NCBI GenBank assembly: GCA_017526745.1
Contig: JAFXQX010000012.1
Location: forward strand, 1-64,000
Origin: Lachnospiraceae bacterium
GTDB taxonomy: Bacteria; Bacillota; Clostridia; Lachnospirales; Lachnospiraceae
Length of the DNA stretch: 64,000 nucleotides
Direction of reading: 5' to 3'
Translations under genes and position numbers: made by a program
Shown here: one piece after another, positions 16,070-25,063 of the stretch
How positions within the stretch are numbered: the first letter of the stretch is position 1
Layout of the letters: each line of letters opens with the position of its first letter
Notes under the pieces: model-generated
Told to the model about the DNA's origin: nothing
What the model saw: the letters and a program-made list of their open reading frames with translations, nothing else
Database searches by the model: none

Positions 16070-17548
16070 CTAAAAGTTAACGTATATGAATTCCGCAACC
16101 TCCGACATGGAAAGAACCGACCATGTAAAGAGGAGTACGGTGGTAACTGTCCGCATTCGCGACGGAGTAAAACTTTCGCACCTTTCCTTTGAGCTCTTTG
16201 AAAATGCCGAGAAGCTGATGCCCGTGATAACGAGCAGTATCCAGATCGCGCAGCCGCTGTAGTAGGTAATGCCTGGTGCCACCTTAAGTATCAGCCACTG
16301 GATCAGCCTGAATTCCGTGGGGATACATCCGGCCACTATCGCGCTGTTGAGCGGCATGGGTCCCGCAGTAAACAGCCTCGACAGCATGCTTATCGCAACG
16401 GTCGTATCTTCCGCCCTGAAGAATACCCAGGCCAGATTGACAAAGGAAAAAGTCAATACCCACCTAATGCACTTCGGTATCCTTGAGGTTGCGGGCGATA
16501 TCATCCTGCTGATTATCATCCCCACGCCGTGAAGGCCTCCCCACAGGACAAAGTGTGTTGCCGCACCGTGCCACAGACCGCTGACAAGGAAGATGATCAG
16601 GTTGTTTATGTATGTGCGGACCTTTCCTTTTCTGTTTCCGCCCATCGGTATATACATGTAATTCCTGAAAAACCTTGTAAGGCTGATATGCCATCTCTTC
16701 CAGAATTCAACAATGGACAGTGACCTGTAAGGCCCGTCGAAGTTCTCGCACAGATCGAATCCGAGCATCAGACATATTCCCGATGCGAGGTCGCAGTAAC
16801 CGGAAAAATCAAAATATATCTGAAGCGTGTACGACAATATTACAAGAAGGGCGTCGGCAGATCCGAGATTAGGAATGAACTGGTAGCCCATGTCGGCAAA
16901 CTTTCCGAGATTGTCCGCAAGGATCAGTTTCTTGGCCAGGCCGAGCGTGAACCTGTAAAATCCCTTTGCCATACGGTCATAGTCGATCTGCTTGCGGGCT
17001 ATGTCGTTAAACTGCGGGATCAGCTCGCTTGTAAGCGCTATGGGTCCGACGGTTATCTTCGGGAAGAAAGTTACAAACAGCGAATAATCAAGAAGAGAGT
17101 ATGATATCGACGGATCCCTGTAGGTGTCGACAAGATATGCTATCTGTGAAAAGGTGAAATAGCTGATGCCCACGGGAACAACAAGGGCTTCAAATGCAAA
17201 CGATCCGAGTCCTGCCTGTTCGGCAAGAGTATTGATATATGACAGATATCTGCAGTAGATCAAAAGGGCGAGGTTTGCGATCACTCCGAGTGCCAGGAGA
17301 AGCTTTCTTACTGAAAGCGAGGTAACCTTTCTCAGTCCGAGATCCGCAAGTACATAACAAAAAAGGACAGACAGAAGAAGAGCTGCAAGTCCCTTAATGC
17401 CGGGTGTCAGCAGTGCATAAAAAAAGAGCGAAGATACAAGAAGGATGATCTTGCCCAATGTATAGAGCCGACGCGAGTTAGCGATCCGGTAGAGGACCGT
17501 AACGACCGGCAGGAATATGAATACGAATGAATACGAAGGAAGGACCAT
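16070..17548 (-). CDS. MBOAT-family O-acyltransferase
   Basis: The 492-residue polytopic membrane protein matches DltB/AlgI-type acyltransferases. The catalytic region SGLWHGAATHFVLWG near residue 325 contains the conserved His. Other signatures are FPKITVGPI, FDFSGYCDLASG and FWKRWHISLTRFFRNY. It is predicted to move an acyl group across the membrane for transfer to a surface glycan or polymer by the downstream DltD-like protein. There is no dltA or dltC, so D-alanylation of teichoic acid is not supported; O-acetylation is more likely. An extended -10 lies 10 bases upstream of the ATG and no ribosome site is visible. Confidence 0.9.
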   Translation of the reverse strand: MVLPSYSFVFIFLPVVTVLYRIANSRRLYTLGKIILLVSSLFFYALLTPGIKGLAALLLSVLFCYVLADLGLRKVTSLSVRKLLLALGVIANLALLIYCRYLSYINTLAEQAGLGSFAFEALVVPVGISYFTFSQIAYLVDTYRDPSISYSLLDYSLFVTFFPKITVGPIALTSELIPQFNDIARKQIDYDRMAKGFYRFTLGLAKKLILADNLGKFADMGYQFIPNLGSADALLVILSYTLQIYFDFSGYCDLASGICLMLGFDLCENFDGPYRSLSIVEFWKRWHISLTRFFRNYMYIPMGGNRKGKVRTYINNLIIFLVSGLWHGAATHFVLWGGLHGVGMIISRMISPATSRIPKCIRWVLTFSFVNLAWVFFRAEDTTVAISMLSRLFTAGPMPLNSAIVAGCIPTEFRLIQWLILKVAPGITYYSGCAIWILLVITGISFSAFSKSSKERCESFTPSRMRTVTTVLLFTWSVLSMSEVAEFIYVNF

Positions 17549-17558
17549 ATCGTGGCAT

Positions 17559-17567
17559 ATTATATCA
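17559..17567 (-). promoter_or_regulatory. Extended -10 promoter of the MBOAT gene
   Basis: Minus-strand TGATATAAT (TATAAT at 17564-17559) predicts a start near 17552, leaving about four nucleotides before the ATG at 17548. No Shine-Dalgarno sequence fits in that leader. Confidence 0.6.
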
Positions 17568-17594
17568 TAAACACAGAAAATTCACATCTAAAAG

Positions 17595-17623
17595 TTGATT
17601 TTGGGCATGTTTAAAACTATAAT
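17595..17623 (+). promoter_or_regulatory. Promoter of ftsH and the sensor operon
   Basis: TTGATT at 17595-17600 and TATAAT at 17618-17623 are 17 bases apart. The leader is about 38 nt and carries AGGAG before the ATG at 17668. Confidence 0.78.
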
Positions 17624-17667
17624 TAACCTTTAAATACCGCAGATGGGGAAGACCCACAGGAGACAGC

Positions 17668-19638
17668 ATGGAAAACAAAGACAATAATTCCGGAAACAAT
17701 AATAACAAGAATAAAAAACAGAATCAGCAGATGCTCCTGATCATCATAGTTGTATCGGTAGTTCTGTTTGTCATTCTCTCATATATGAGGACGATGTTCC
17801 AGGGTGCCACAAACCAGAAGATCACCTATGACATGTTCATCGAAAAACTTGAGAAGGGCGAAGTGGAATCGGTAACGATCTCCAGTGATGAGATAACGAT
17901 CATCCCGAAGGGACAGGAGAACGCATACGTTCCGATCAAGTATTACACCATACCCGTTTTTGATGCGGAGCTTCCCGACAGACTGCTCAAAGCCGGAGTA
18001 AAGTTTGAGCAGAAAGAGTCGGATTCATCCTCGATGATCCTGTCATTTGTTCTGTCATACATACTTCCGATACTGCTGTTCTGGCTCGTGATCAGTTTCT
18101 TCATGAGACGGATGGGCGGAGGCGGCATCATGGGTGTCGGAAAGAGCAACGCCAAGATGTATGTGCAAAAGGAGACCGGGGTAACGTTCAAGGATGTTGC
18201 CGGCCAGGATGAGGCTAAGGAGTCTTTGCAGGAGGTTGTTGATTTCCTTCATAATCCCGGGAAGTACGTGAAGATCGGTGCGAAACTTCCGAAGGGAGCA
18301 CTTCTTGTAGGCCCTCCCGGAACAGGTAAGACATTGCTTGCCAAAGCTGTCGCAGGTGAGGCGCACGTTCCTTTCTTTTCGCTTGCCGGATCCGATTTCG
18401 TTGAGATGTATGTCGGTGTCGGCGCATCAAGGGTAAGGGACCTGTTCAGGGATGCCCAGAAGAATGCACCGTGCATAATTTTCATAGATGAGATAGATGC
18501 CATCGGAAAATCAAGGGACAGCAGATACGGCGGCGGCAATGATGAGCGCGAGCAGACGCTTAACCAGCTGCTTTCAGAGATGGACGGTTTTGACAGCGCA
18601 AAAGGTATCATGATCCTTGCCGCAACGAACAGACCCGAGATACTGGATAAGGCACTCCTGCGTCCCGGACGGTTTGACCGCCGCATCATAGTCGACAAGC
18701 CGGATCTGAAAGGAAGAAAGGAAACACTCAAAGTACATTCGAAGGACGTACTGCTTGACGATTCGGTTGATTTTGACGAGATCGCTCTTGCAACCGCAGG
18801 GGCTGTCGGATCGGATCTGGCCAACATGGTGAACGAGGCCGCGATCAATGCAGTCAAGTCCGGCCGTGAAGCGGTTAACCAGAAGGATCTTCTCGAGGCG
18901 ATAGAAGTTGTCATGATGGGTAAGGAGAAAAAGGACCGCATCATGACCAAGAAGGAGAGAAAGATCGTGGCTTATCACGAGATAGGTCATGCGCTTGCGT
19001 CCGCCCTTCAGAAGAACACCGATCCGATACAGAAGATCACGATCGTTCCGAGGACCATGGGAGCGCTCGGATATGCATGGTATGTTCCCGAAGAAGAGAA
19101 GCATCTCGAGTCCAAGGATGAACTGTATGAGCAGATAGTAACGGCGCTTGCCGGACGTGCAGCTGAAGAGATCATCTTTGCATCGATAACCAACGGTGCG
19201 TCAAACGATATAGAAAAAGCAACATCTCTTGCCAGGTCAATGGTAACCAGATTCGGTATGTCCGACAGATTCGGACTCATCAAGCTTGAGAGCATTGAGG
19301 ACAGATATCTGTCAGGCCGTATGGTCATGGAGTGCGCTGACGTGACGGCAGCGGGCGTAGACGAAGAGGTTATGAAGATCCTTTCCAATGCGTACGAGGA
19401 AGCAAAGAGACTCCTTAACGAGAACAGGGATCTTCTCGATACCCTGGCTGAATACCTTCTCCAGAAAGAGAGCATTACCGGTAAACAGTTCATGGAGATC
19501 TTCAGGACCAAATATCCCGAGGAGAAAAAGACCGAAGAGGATAATTCCGAAAAGGATAATCCCGAAGAGGATATGACCGAAGATGCACCTGAAGATGCCG
19601 ATAAGGACAAGGGCACGGTAGTTGATGCAAAAGTTTGA
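17668..19638 (+). CDS. ftsH: ATP-dependent zinc metalloprotease FtsH
   Basis: The 656-residue membrane protease degrades damaged membrane proteins and regulators. An Asn-rich N-terminus precedes the first membrane helix (22-40); an extracytoplasmic segment leads to the second helix (about 122-146). The AAA domain has Walker A GPPGTGKT at 215-222, Walker B FIDEID at 272-277 and the second region of homology with RPGRFDRR. The zinc site HEIGH is at 437-441. The C-terminal tail is strongly acidic. The last 14 bases overlap the next gene, a sugar-sensor component, so ftsH appears to be the first gene of a signalling operon. Confidence 0.96.
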   Translation: MENKDNNSGNNNNKNKKQNQQMLLIIIVVSVVLFVILSYMRTMFQGATNQKITYDMFIEKLEKGEVESVTISSDEITIIPKGQENAYVPIKYYTIPVFDAELPDRLLKAGVKFEQKESDSSSMILSFVLSYILPILLFWLVISFFMRRMGGGGIMGVGKSNAKMYVQKETGVTFKDVAGQDEAKESLQEVVDFLHNPGKYVKIGAKLPKGALLVGPPGTGKTLLAKAVAGEAHVPFFSLAGSDFVEMYVGVGASRVRDLFRDAQKNAPCIIFIDEIDAIGKSRDSRYGGGNDEREQTLNQLLSEMDGFDSAKGIMILAATNRPEILDKALLRPGRFDRRIIVDKPDLKGRKETLKVHSKDVLLDDSVDFDEIALATAGAVGSDLANMVNEAAINAVKSGREAVNQKDLLEAIEVVMMGKEKKDRIMTKKERKIVAYHEIGHALASALQKNTDPIQKITIVPRTMGALGYAWYVPEEEKHLESKDELYEQIVTALAGRAAEEIIFASITNGASNDIEKATSLARSMVTRFGMSDRFGLIKLESIEDRYLSGRMVMECADVTAAGVDEEVMKILSNAYEEAKRLLNENRDLLDTLAEYLLQKESITGKQFMEIFRTKYPEEKKTEEDNSEKDNPEEDMTEDAPEDADKDKGTVVDAKV

Positions 19639-20692
19639 GTATTCGGATAAATCATTCCGGTTCATGATCATAGGTACTTTGATCATGATAGCGGCTGCGG
19701 CATTTACCGGTATCGTTTTTCGTGTCATCACGCAGACGATGCAGAATGTTGAGCAGGAAGAGACCGTTACTTTTGACAAGCATTATGCCTTTGTAACGGA
19801 TGATTCCGAAAGCGATCTGTGGAAGGAAGTTTTTGATGCCGCAGATGAACAGGCCAAAGAATACAACGCATATCTTGAAGACCTGAGCGTCGGTCTCGGA
19901 AGAGACTATTCCGCCGAGGAGCTTCTTCGAATAGCAGTCAATTCCAAAATGGACGGCATTATATATTCCGGGCCGGCAGGCAAAAGGGTCACCGAACTGA
20001 TCGACAAAGCTGTTGATGAGGGTATCGGCGTTGTTGTTCTTCAGAACGACGTCGAGACATCTAAGAGGCAGTGTTATGTCGGTCTTAACTATTATGAGCT
20101 CGGACAGATGTATGCTCTTCAGATAGACAGGCTGATCGATCCGGAAAACATGGGCGAGATGACCATAGACGTTCTTGTTGACGGCGATATGGCGGAGGGT
20201 GCATCCAACCTGATCGTCATGGCGATAGAGGACCACATCCGCGAACGGCTGGGAGATAATGAGGAGGAAGAGTATGATCTTCCCGAGATGGTCGTGACAA
20301 GGATAGATGCGGAAGATATATTCAGCGCCGAAGAGAGCATACGGAACATTTTCCTCGAAAAGGATTCTCTCCCGGACATCATGCTCTGCGTTAACGGAGT
20401 ATATACGAGATGCGCATGTCAGGCTGTTGTCGACTATAACCTTGTCGGTCAGATACAGATCATAGGGTATTTTGCAAATGATACCATTCTTGACGCTGTT
20501 GACAAACAGGTCATATCCTCCACTGTTTCCGTAGATACGAATGAAATGGGCCGGTCGAGCATCCAGGCTCTTTATGAATATAACAGCATGGGATATACCA
20601 ATTCATATCTGCCGGTAGCAACCGAGATCGTTGACCAGAAAAAAGCACATCAGATGATAGAAGCAAAGAATGACAGGACGGGCGAAGAATGA
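19625..20692 (+). CDS. Membrane-anchored sugar-binding-protein-like sensor (XylFII type)
   Basis: This 355-residue protein has one N-terminal membrane anchor (about 15-35) and a type I periplasmic-binding-protein fold outside. The SKMDGIIYSG and VDEGIGVVVLQNDV segments are typical of ribose/xylose-binding proteins. It is not a lipoprotein and lies before a YesM-type kinase, as in the XylFII–LytS–YesN systems of clostridia, where an anchored binding protein presents sugar to the kinase. The start is taken as the ATG at 19625, inside ftsH; a TTG at 19622 is possible. The stop overlaps the kinase start (ATGA). The ligand is unknown. Confidence 0.82.
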   Translation: MQKFEYSDKSFRFMIIGTLIMIAAAAFTGIVFRVITQTMQNVEQEETVTFDKHYAFVTDDSESDLWKEVFDAADEQAKEYNAYLEDLSVGLGRDYSAEELLRIAVNSKMDGIIYSGPAGKRVTELIDKAVDEGIGVVVLQNDVETSKRQCYVGLNYYELGQMYALQIDRLIDPENMGEMTIDVLVDGDMAEGASNLIVMAIEDHIRERLGDNEEEEYDLPEMVVTRIDAEDIFSAEESIRNIFLEKDSLPDIMLCVNGVYTRCACQAVVDYNLVGQIQIIGYFANDTILDAVDKQVISSTVSVDTNEMGRSSIQALYEYNSMGYTNSYLPVATEIVDQKKAHQMIEAKNDRTGEE

Positions 20693-22182
20693 TCGGGCTG
20701 ATCCGCAGAAAATGGAATAATGCCTCGGTCAGGCTGAAGATGCTGATATCTTTTATCATTCCCGTCGTCCTGATACTTGCGGTCAACATTTATATGTATA
20801 TAAGCATCAACAACATGATCGCAAGGGTTGATGAGATATACGTAGTAAACGTTACATTGAACGACCTTTCGGAAGATCTCACATTTCTGCAGAATTCCAT
20901 GAAGGAATACCTTGAGAGTAAGAGTACCGGTGCACTGAACGATTATTACCGCGCCGAACAGGACTACAGAAACGGTATAGCATCCCTTGATCTGAAGAAT
21001 TCGGGGACGGCTGTTTATGCGATGCAGGAGAACATAATCAATCAGTCGGAGAACTACTTGCAGCTTACCGGTGATACGATAACCGCAAAACGCGGACGAA
21101 ATGTTGAAAAATACAAGGCAACGTATGAAGAAACGGTTGAGATGTATTCAGATCTTCAGGCATGCCTGTATGCTCTTAACAATAAACAGTTCAAAAAGAA
21201 CACCGGTGATTACAGCATACTTCTTTCATCGCTTCGCTCGATGGAGATGATAACGATCCTGATACTGTTCTTTATAGGTATCGTGAATGTATTTGTCGTT
21301 TTCCTTGTAACAAAGAGCATGACGCTTCCGCTGATAGACCTGTCGCAGGCGGCAAACGAGGTTGCCGGAGGTAACTTTGATGTTTCCGTTACGACTACGG
21401 ACGGAGGCGATGAGATTAGTGTCGTTTCAAGAGCGTTCAAGCAGATGCTTGGAAGCATTCAGAATTATATAGGCGAGATCAAAGATTCGGTAATGCGTGA
21501 GAGTATGCTCAAGGAGCATGAACTCGTGATGGAGAACCGCATGAAGGAAGTACAGCTTCGTTCCCTTCAGGCGCAGATTAATCCTCATTTCCTGTTCAAT
21601 ACGTTAAACGCCGGGGAACAGCTTGCCATGATGGAGGGCGCCGATAAAACGACGGAATTCATCGAGAACATGGCGGACTTTTTCAGGTATAATATCAAGA
21701 AGATAGATAATGATGCGTCGATAGCTGAAGAGATCGCTCTTGTTGACAAGTATGTCTATATACTGAACGTAAGGTTTACAGGGGAGATCCACTACTCCAA
21801 GGATATCGATGAGGAGGTCACGGAAGTCCGCGTTCCGAGCATGATACTGCAGCCTATAGTCGAGAATGCCGTAAACTACGGTATAAGAGACATCGACTGG
21901 GAAGGGCATATTGACCTTAAGGTATACAGGCAGAATTCGGATGTACTGCTGTCCATCAGGGATAACGGCATCGGAATGAGTCAGGACAAGATCGACAGGA
22001 TCCTCTCGGGCGAGGCGGTCGGTGAAGTATCAGCGGATCATGCCGCATCAAACGGAATAGGCCTTGGAAATGTTATAGAGCGGCTTCAGATATTCACGGG
22101 ACAGCGGGATGTCATGGAGATCTTCAGCGAAGGCGAAAACAAAGGAACGGAATTCATCATAAGGGTGCCGATGCATGTCTGA
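20689..22182 (+). CDS. YesM/LytS-type sensor histidine kinase
   Basis: The 497-residue kinase has a first membrane helix (about 17-40), an extracellular helical sensor region (about 45-185), a second helix (about 187-208) and a HAMP domain (about 210-262). The His-kinase domain has the family motif QINPHFLFNTLNA with phospho-acceptor His300. The ATPase domain has N-box ENAVNYG and a DNGIGM loop. It probably senses sugar through the anchored binding protein that overlaps it upstream and phosphorylates the YesN-type regulator downstream. Confidence 0.93.
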   Translation: MIGLIRRKWNNASVRLKMLISFIIPVVLILAVNIYMYISINNMIARVDEIYVVNVTLNDLSEDLTFLQNSMKEYLESKSTGALNDYYRAEQDYRNGIASLDLKNSGTAVYAMQENIINQSENYLQLTGDTITAKRGRNVEKYKATYEETVEMYSDLQACLYALNNKQFKKNTGDYSILLSSLRSMEMITILILFFIGIVNVFVVFLVTKSMTLPLIDLSQAANEVAGGNFDVSVTTTDGGDEISVVSRAFKQMLGSIQNYIGEIKDSVMRESMLKEHELVMENRMKEVQLRSLQAQINPHFLFNTLNAGEQLAMMEGADKTTEFIENMADFFRYNIKKIDNDASIAEEIALVDKYVYILNVRFTGEIHYSKDIDEEVTEVRVPSMILQPIVENAVNYGIRDIDWEGHIDLKVYRQNSDVLLSIRDNGIGMSQDKIDRILSGEAVGEVSADHAASNGIGLGNVIERLQIFTGQRDVMEIFSEGENKGTEFIIRVPMHV

Positions 22183-22227
22183 TATGCTGTAAGGAGGGGC
22201 CCGCACCCATATATAGCAGGAGAAAAA

Positions 22228-23838
22228 ATGTACCGTATATTATTAGCCGACGACGAAGGAATAGTGATCAATTCGTTGTCAATGATAATCGAAAAGAATT
22301 TCGATGGACAGTTCGAGATCGAAAGCGCCAAGTCCGGAAGGATGGCGATAGAGGTAGCTGAAAGATTCAGGCCCGATGTCATCTTCATGGATATACAGAT
22401 GCCGGGTATCAACGGTATTGAGGCCATGAAGGAGATCAGACAGATACTGCCGTCGGTGATATTCATTGTCCTTACCGCATATGACAAGTTCGATTATGCA
22501 AAGGAAGCGATCGGACTCGGTGTCATCGATTATCTGAACAAACCATATAATCAGAAGTCGATAGTTACTGCTATAAACCGCGTGATCGAAGAACTTGACA
22601 CAAGGCGCGAGAAGCGCAGGCAGGATCTTCAGACAAAGGAGAAACTCGAGACGGTCATTCCTATCATCGAGAACGGATTCATTTCAAGTCTCATATTCCA
22701 GGAACCTTTCGAAGAGGATATTGAAAACTACAGAGAGCTGTTAAACCTGAACGTTGATTACGGCTACATGGCAGCAGTCATGTTCGGAGAAGCGCTTCGT
22801 GGGAACTATCTCACAAACGCGGTCGGGTCTGCCGTAAAGGCACAGACTGTTTATTATACTAAGGTTAAGGATATAATCAGGGATACATTTCCCGATGCGG
22901 TTGTCGGATCGATCAGCTCCAACAGGATCCCGGTATTCGTACCCAGACGCGACCTTTCGATGGATTACACCGAAAGATCGGAGATCATTGAGCGCTCGAG
23001 AGTAGCGGTCCGCGAGATGCGCAACGCCACCGACATCCAGTACCGTATCGGGATCGGAGGTATCAAGAGGCTGAAAAGCTGTCACGAATCATATGAGGAA
23101 GCAATGAAGGCCCTGTATTCTTCCAAGGGCAGCGTGGCACACGTTGATGATCTTCCGATCTCCGTTTCATATGAGGAGAGCTATCCCGCCGATCTCGAGA
23201 AGGAGATATTCGAGAAACTGTCCGACGGGGATGTTGAAGGATGTCTGTTAAGAAGCGGAAAGTTTTTCGACTGGATGAAAGATAAGCATTCGGACGACAT
23301 CATGAGCATCAAGTTAAAAGCACTGGAATTTGTTCTGCGCGCGGAAAGGGACATGTACAGGAGCGGAGGTCACCTGTATGAGTTCGAGAGCCGAAAGGAT
23401 TATCTGTCGCGCATCATCGACATGGATTCAATGGAAGAGATCAAAGCATGGTTTCTCGACAAGATGAAAACAGCTGCCGCAAATATGACGACCGGAAGTT
23501 CAGATCATACTCATTATCTGATCAAGCAGGCACTCGATTATATAGAAAAGAACGTCGGGAAAGATATTTCGCTAAATGAGATATCGGAACGCCTGAACAT
23601 CAGCTCATATTATTTTTCCAAGCTGTTCAAGGAAGAGACCAATGAAGGATTTGTGGAGTTTCTGACCAAGACAAGGGTCGAGAAGGCCAAGGAAATGCTG
23701 AAAGATCCCGCAAGGAGCATTAAGGAAGTGGGAAGTGACTGCGGATATTCGGATCCCAACTATTTTTCACGCATATTCAAGAAATCAACGGGGATGACCC
23801 CGACCGAATATAAGGAGAGAGCAGGAAGTGGTTTGTAA
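22228..23838 (+). CDS. YesN-type response regulator with AraC DNA-binding domain
   Basis: The 536-residue regulator has a receiver domain (1-125) with phosphorylated Asp55 in VIFMDIQMPG and the acidic pair D8-D9. A central region of about 270 residues resembles the YesN linker. Two AraC helix-turn-helix units occupy about 430-530, ending with the standard GYSDPNYFSRIFKKSTGMTP signature. It is the cognate regulator of the kinase upstream and probably activates the sugar transporter genes downstream. An AGGAG site precedes the ATG at 22228. Its 3' end overlaps the binding lipoprotein gene by 11 bases. Confidence 0.94.
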   Translation: MYRILLADDEGIVINSLSMIIEKNFDGQFEIESAKSGRMAIEVAERFRPDVIFMDIQMPGINGIEAMKEIRQILPSVIFIVLTAYDKFDYAKEAIGLGVIDYLNKPYNQKSIVTAINRVIEELDTRREKRRQDLQTKEKLETVIPIIENGFISSLIFQEPFEEDIENYRELLNLNVDYGYMAAVMFGEALRGNYLTNAVGSAVKAQTVYYTKVKDIIRDTFPDAVVGSISSNRIPVFVPRRDLSMDYTERSEIIERSRVAVREMRNATDIQYRIGIGGIKRLKSCHESYEEAMKALYSSKGSVAHVDDLPISVSYEESYPADLEKEIFEKLSDGDVEGCLLRSGKFFDWMKDKHSDDIMSIKLKALEFVLRAERDMYRSGGHLYEFESRKDYLSRIIDMDSMEEIKAWFLDKMKTAAANMTTGSSDHTHYLIKQALDYIEKNVGKDISLNEISERLNISSYYFSKLFKEETNEGFVEFLTKTRVEKAKEMLKDPARSIKEVGSDCGYSDPNYFSRIFKKSTGMTPTEYKERAGSGL

Positions 23839-24862
23839 GAAGATCGCGGCAGTATTAGCCGCAACAATATTATCTGTTATCATCACAGGGTGTTCTGCCG
23901 CAACGGAGAGCAAAGTGGAGACGCCTGCCGAAGAAGATGACAGGATCCAGATAGGTCTGTCGATAGATTCTCTTCTTATAGAAAGATGGTCAAGAGAACG
24001 CGATCTGTTCGTGAGCAAGGCACAGGAACTGGGCGCAGAGGTCAATGTTCAGAATGCGAACGGTGAGGTTGAGGAACAGATCAAGCAGATCAGGTACTTT
24101 ATCGACAAGAAGATGGATGTCATCGTTGTCATAGCCATAGATGATATCGCTCTTAAGGATGCCATCGCTGAAGCGAAAAAGGAAGGGATCAAGGTCATCG
24201 CATATGACCGCCCGATCAGAAATGCCAACGTCGATCTGTACCTGTCGGTGGATAATGAGAAGGTCGGCGAGCTTATGGCCGAATACATCAAAAAGAAGAT
24301 AGGAAACGAAGGAACTATCATCCAGGTTAAGGGATCGCCTACCGACTACAATGTGCAGATGGTCCAGGACGGATTTGAAAGGATCCTTTCAACTACAAAG
24401 ATAAAGATAGATTATGCCGAATTCTCCGACGGGTGGGTTGCCGAAAACGGCTTTACCGTTACCGATGAATATCTTAAAACGGGAAAGACACCTGACGCTA
24501 TCATGTGCGGGAACGATAACCTTGCTGCCCATGCGATTAGAGCCCTTATCGAGCACAGGCTCGGAGGCAAGGTATGCGTAGTCGGACAGGATGCCGATCT
24601 TGAAGCGTGTCAGAGGATAGTTGAGGGTACCCAGTATATGACGGTATACAAACCTGTCGAAAAACTGGCCATAAAGGCTGCCGAAAGATCCGTGGATATG
24701 GCTAGCGGCGTTCCGCTGGGACTGAAGGATACGTTCAATGACGGAACATATGATGTTCCTTATGAAAAGTTAAAGCCCATAGCCGTGACCAAATCCAATA
24801 TGGATGAAGTCATAACCGGCAAATACCATCAGAAGAATGAGATATACCTGAACGTACAGTGA
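23828..24862 (+). CDS. Sugar-binding lipoprotein, type I periplasmic-binding fold
   Basis: The 344-residue protein has a lipoprotein signal with lipobox ITGC (Cys22) and a full ribose/xylose-type binding fold, with GLSIDSLLIERWSRE at the start, IAYDRPI near 128 and GNDNLAAHAI in the C-terminal lobe. The start is a GTG at 23828, supported by AAGGAGAG eight to nine bases upstream inside the yesN-like gene. It is the last gene before a strong terminator, so it belongs to the ftsH/sensor transcript and not to the transporter operon. It may feed the permease or serve the sensor as a second binding protein. Confidence 0.9.
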   Translation: MVCKKIAAVLAATILSVIITGCSAATESKVETPAEEDDRIQIGLSIDSLLIERWSRERDLFVSKAQELGAEVNVQNANGEVEEQIKQIRYFIDKKMDVIVVIAIDDIALKDAIAEAKKEGIKVIAYDRPIRNANVDLYLSVDNEKVGELMAEYIKKKIGNEGTIIQVKGSPTDYNVQMVQDGFERILSTTKIKIDYAEFSDGWVAENGFTVTDEYLKTGKTPDAIMCGNDNLAAHAIRALIEHRLGGKVCVVGQDADLEACQRIVEGTQYMTVYKPVEKLAIKAAERSVDMASGVPLGLKDTFNDGTYDVPYEKLKPIAVTKSNMDEVITGKYHQKNEIYLNVQ

Positions 24863-24890
24863 CATAGGTACAATAACGGACCTGCAGCAG

Positions 24891-24939
24891 CACTAGCACG
24901 ATTTTGTTACACCTGTAACAAGATTGTGCTAGTGTTTTT
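24891..24939 (+). terminator. Strong intrinsic terminator after the sensor operon
   Basis: A 20-bp stem (24891-24910 with 24915-24934, two G-T pairs) closes a four-base loop and is followed by TTTTT. It separates the sensor operon from the transporter operon. Confidence 0.9.
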
Positions 24940-24999
24940 ATATCCGAATATCAAATCATAAAATTTTGAAGAAATCAGCAAGTCTTTCTAGACGGCTAA

Positions 25000-25037
25000 G
25001 TGATATCGTGTTATCTGTCGGGTGACATAGTGTTACC
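25000..25037 (+). promoter_or_regulatory. Two 16-bp direct repeats in helical phase, likely YesN-type operator
   Basis: GTGATATCGTGTTATC (25000-25015) and GTGACATAGTGTTACC (25022-25037) match at 13 of 16 positions. The starts are 22 bp apart, about two helical turns. AraC-type regulators often bind such direct repeats just upstream of a weak promoter. The transporter's first ATG is at 25064. Confidence 0.65.
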
Positions 25038-25063
25038 CCAGATTAAATAAGGGAGGACAAAAA

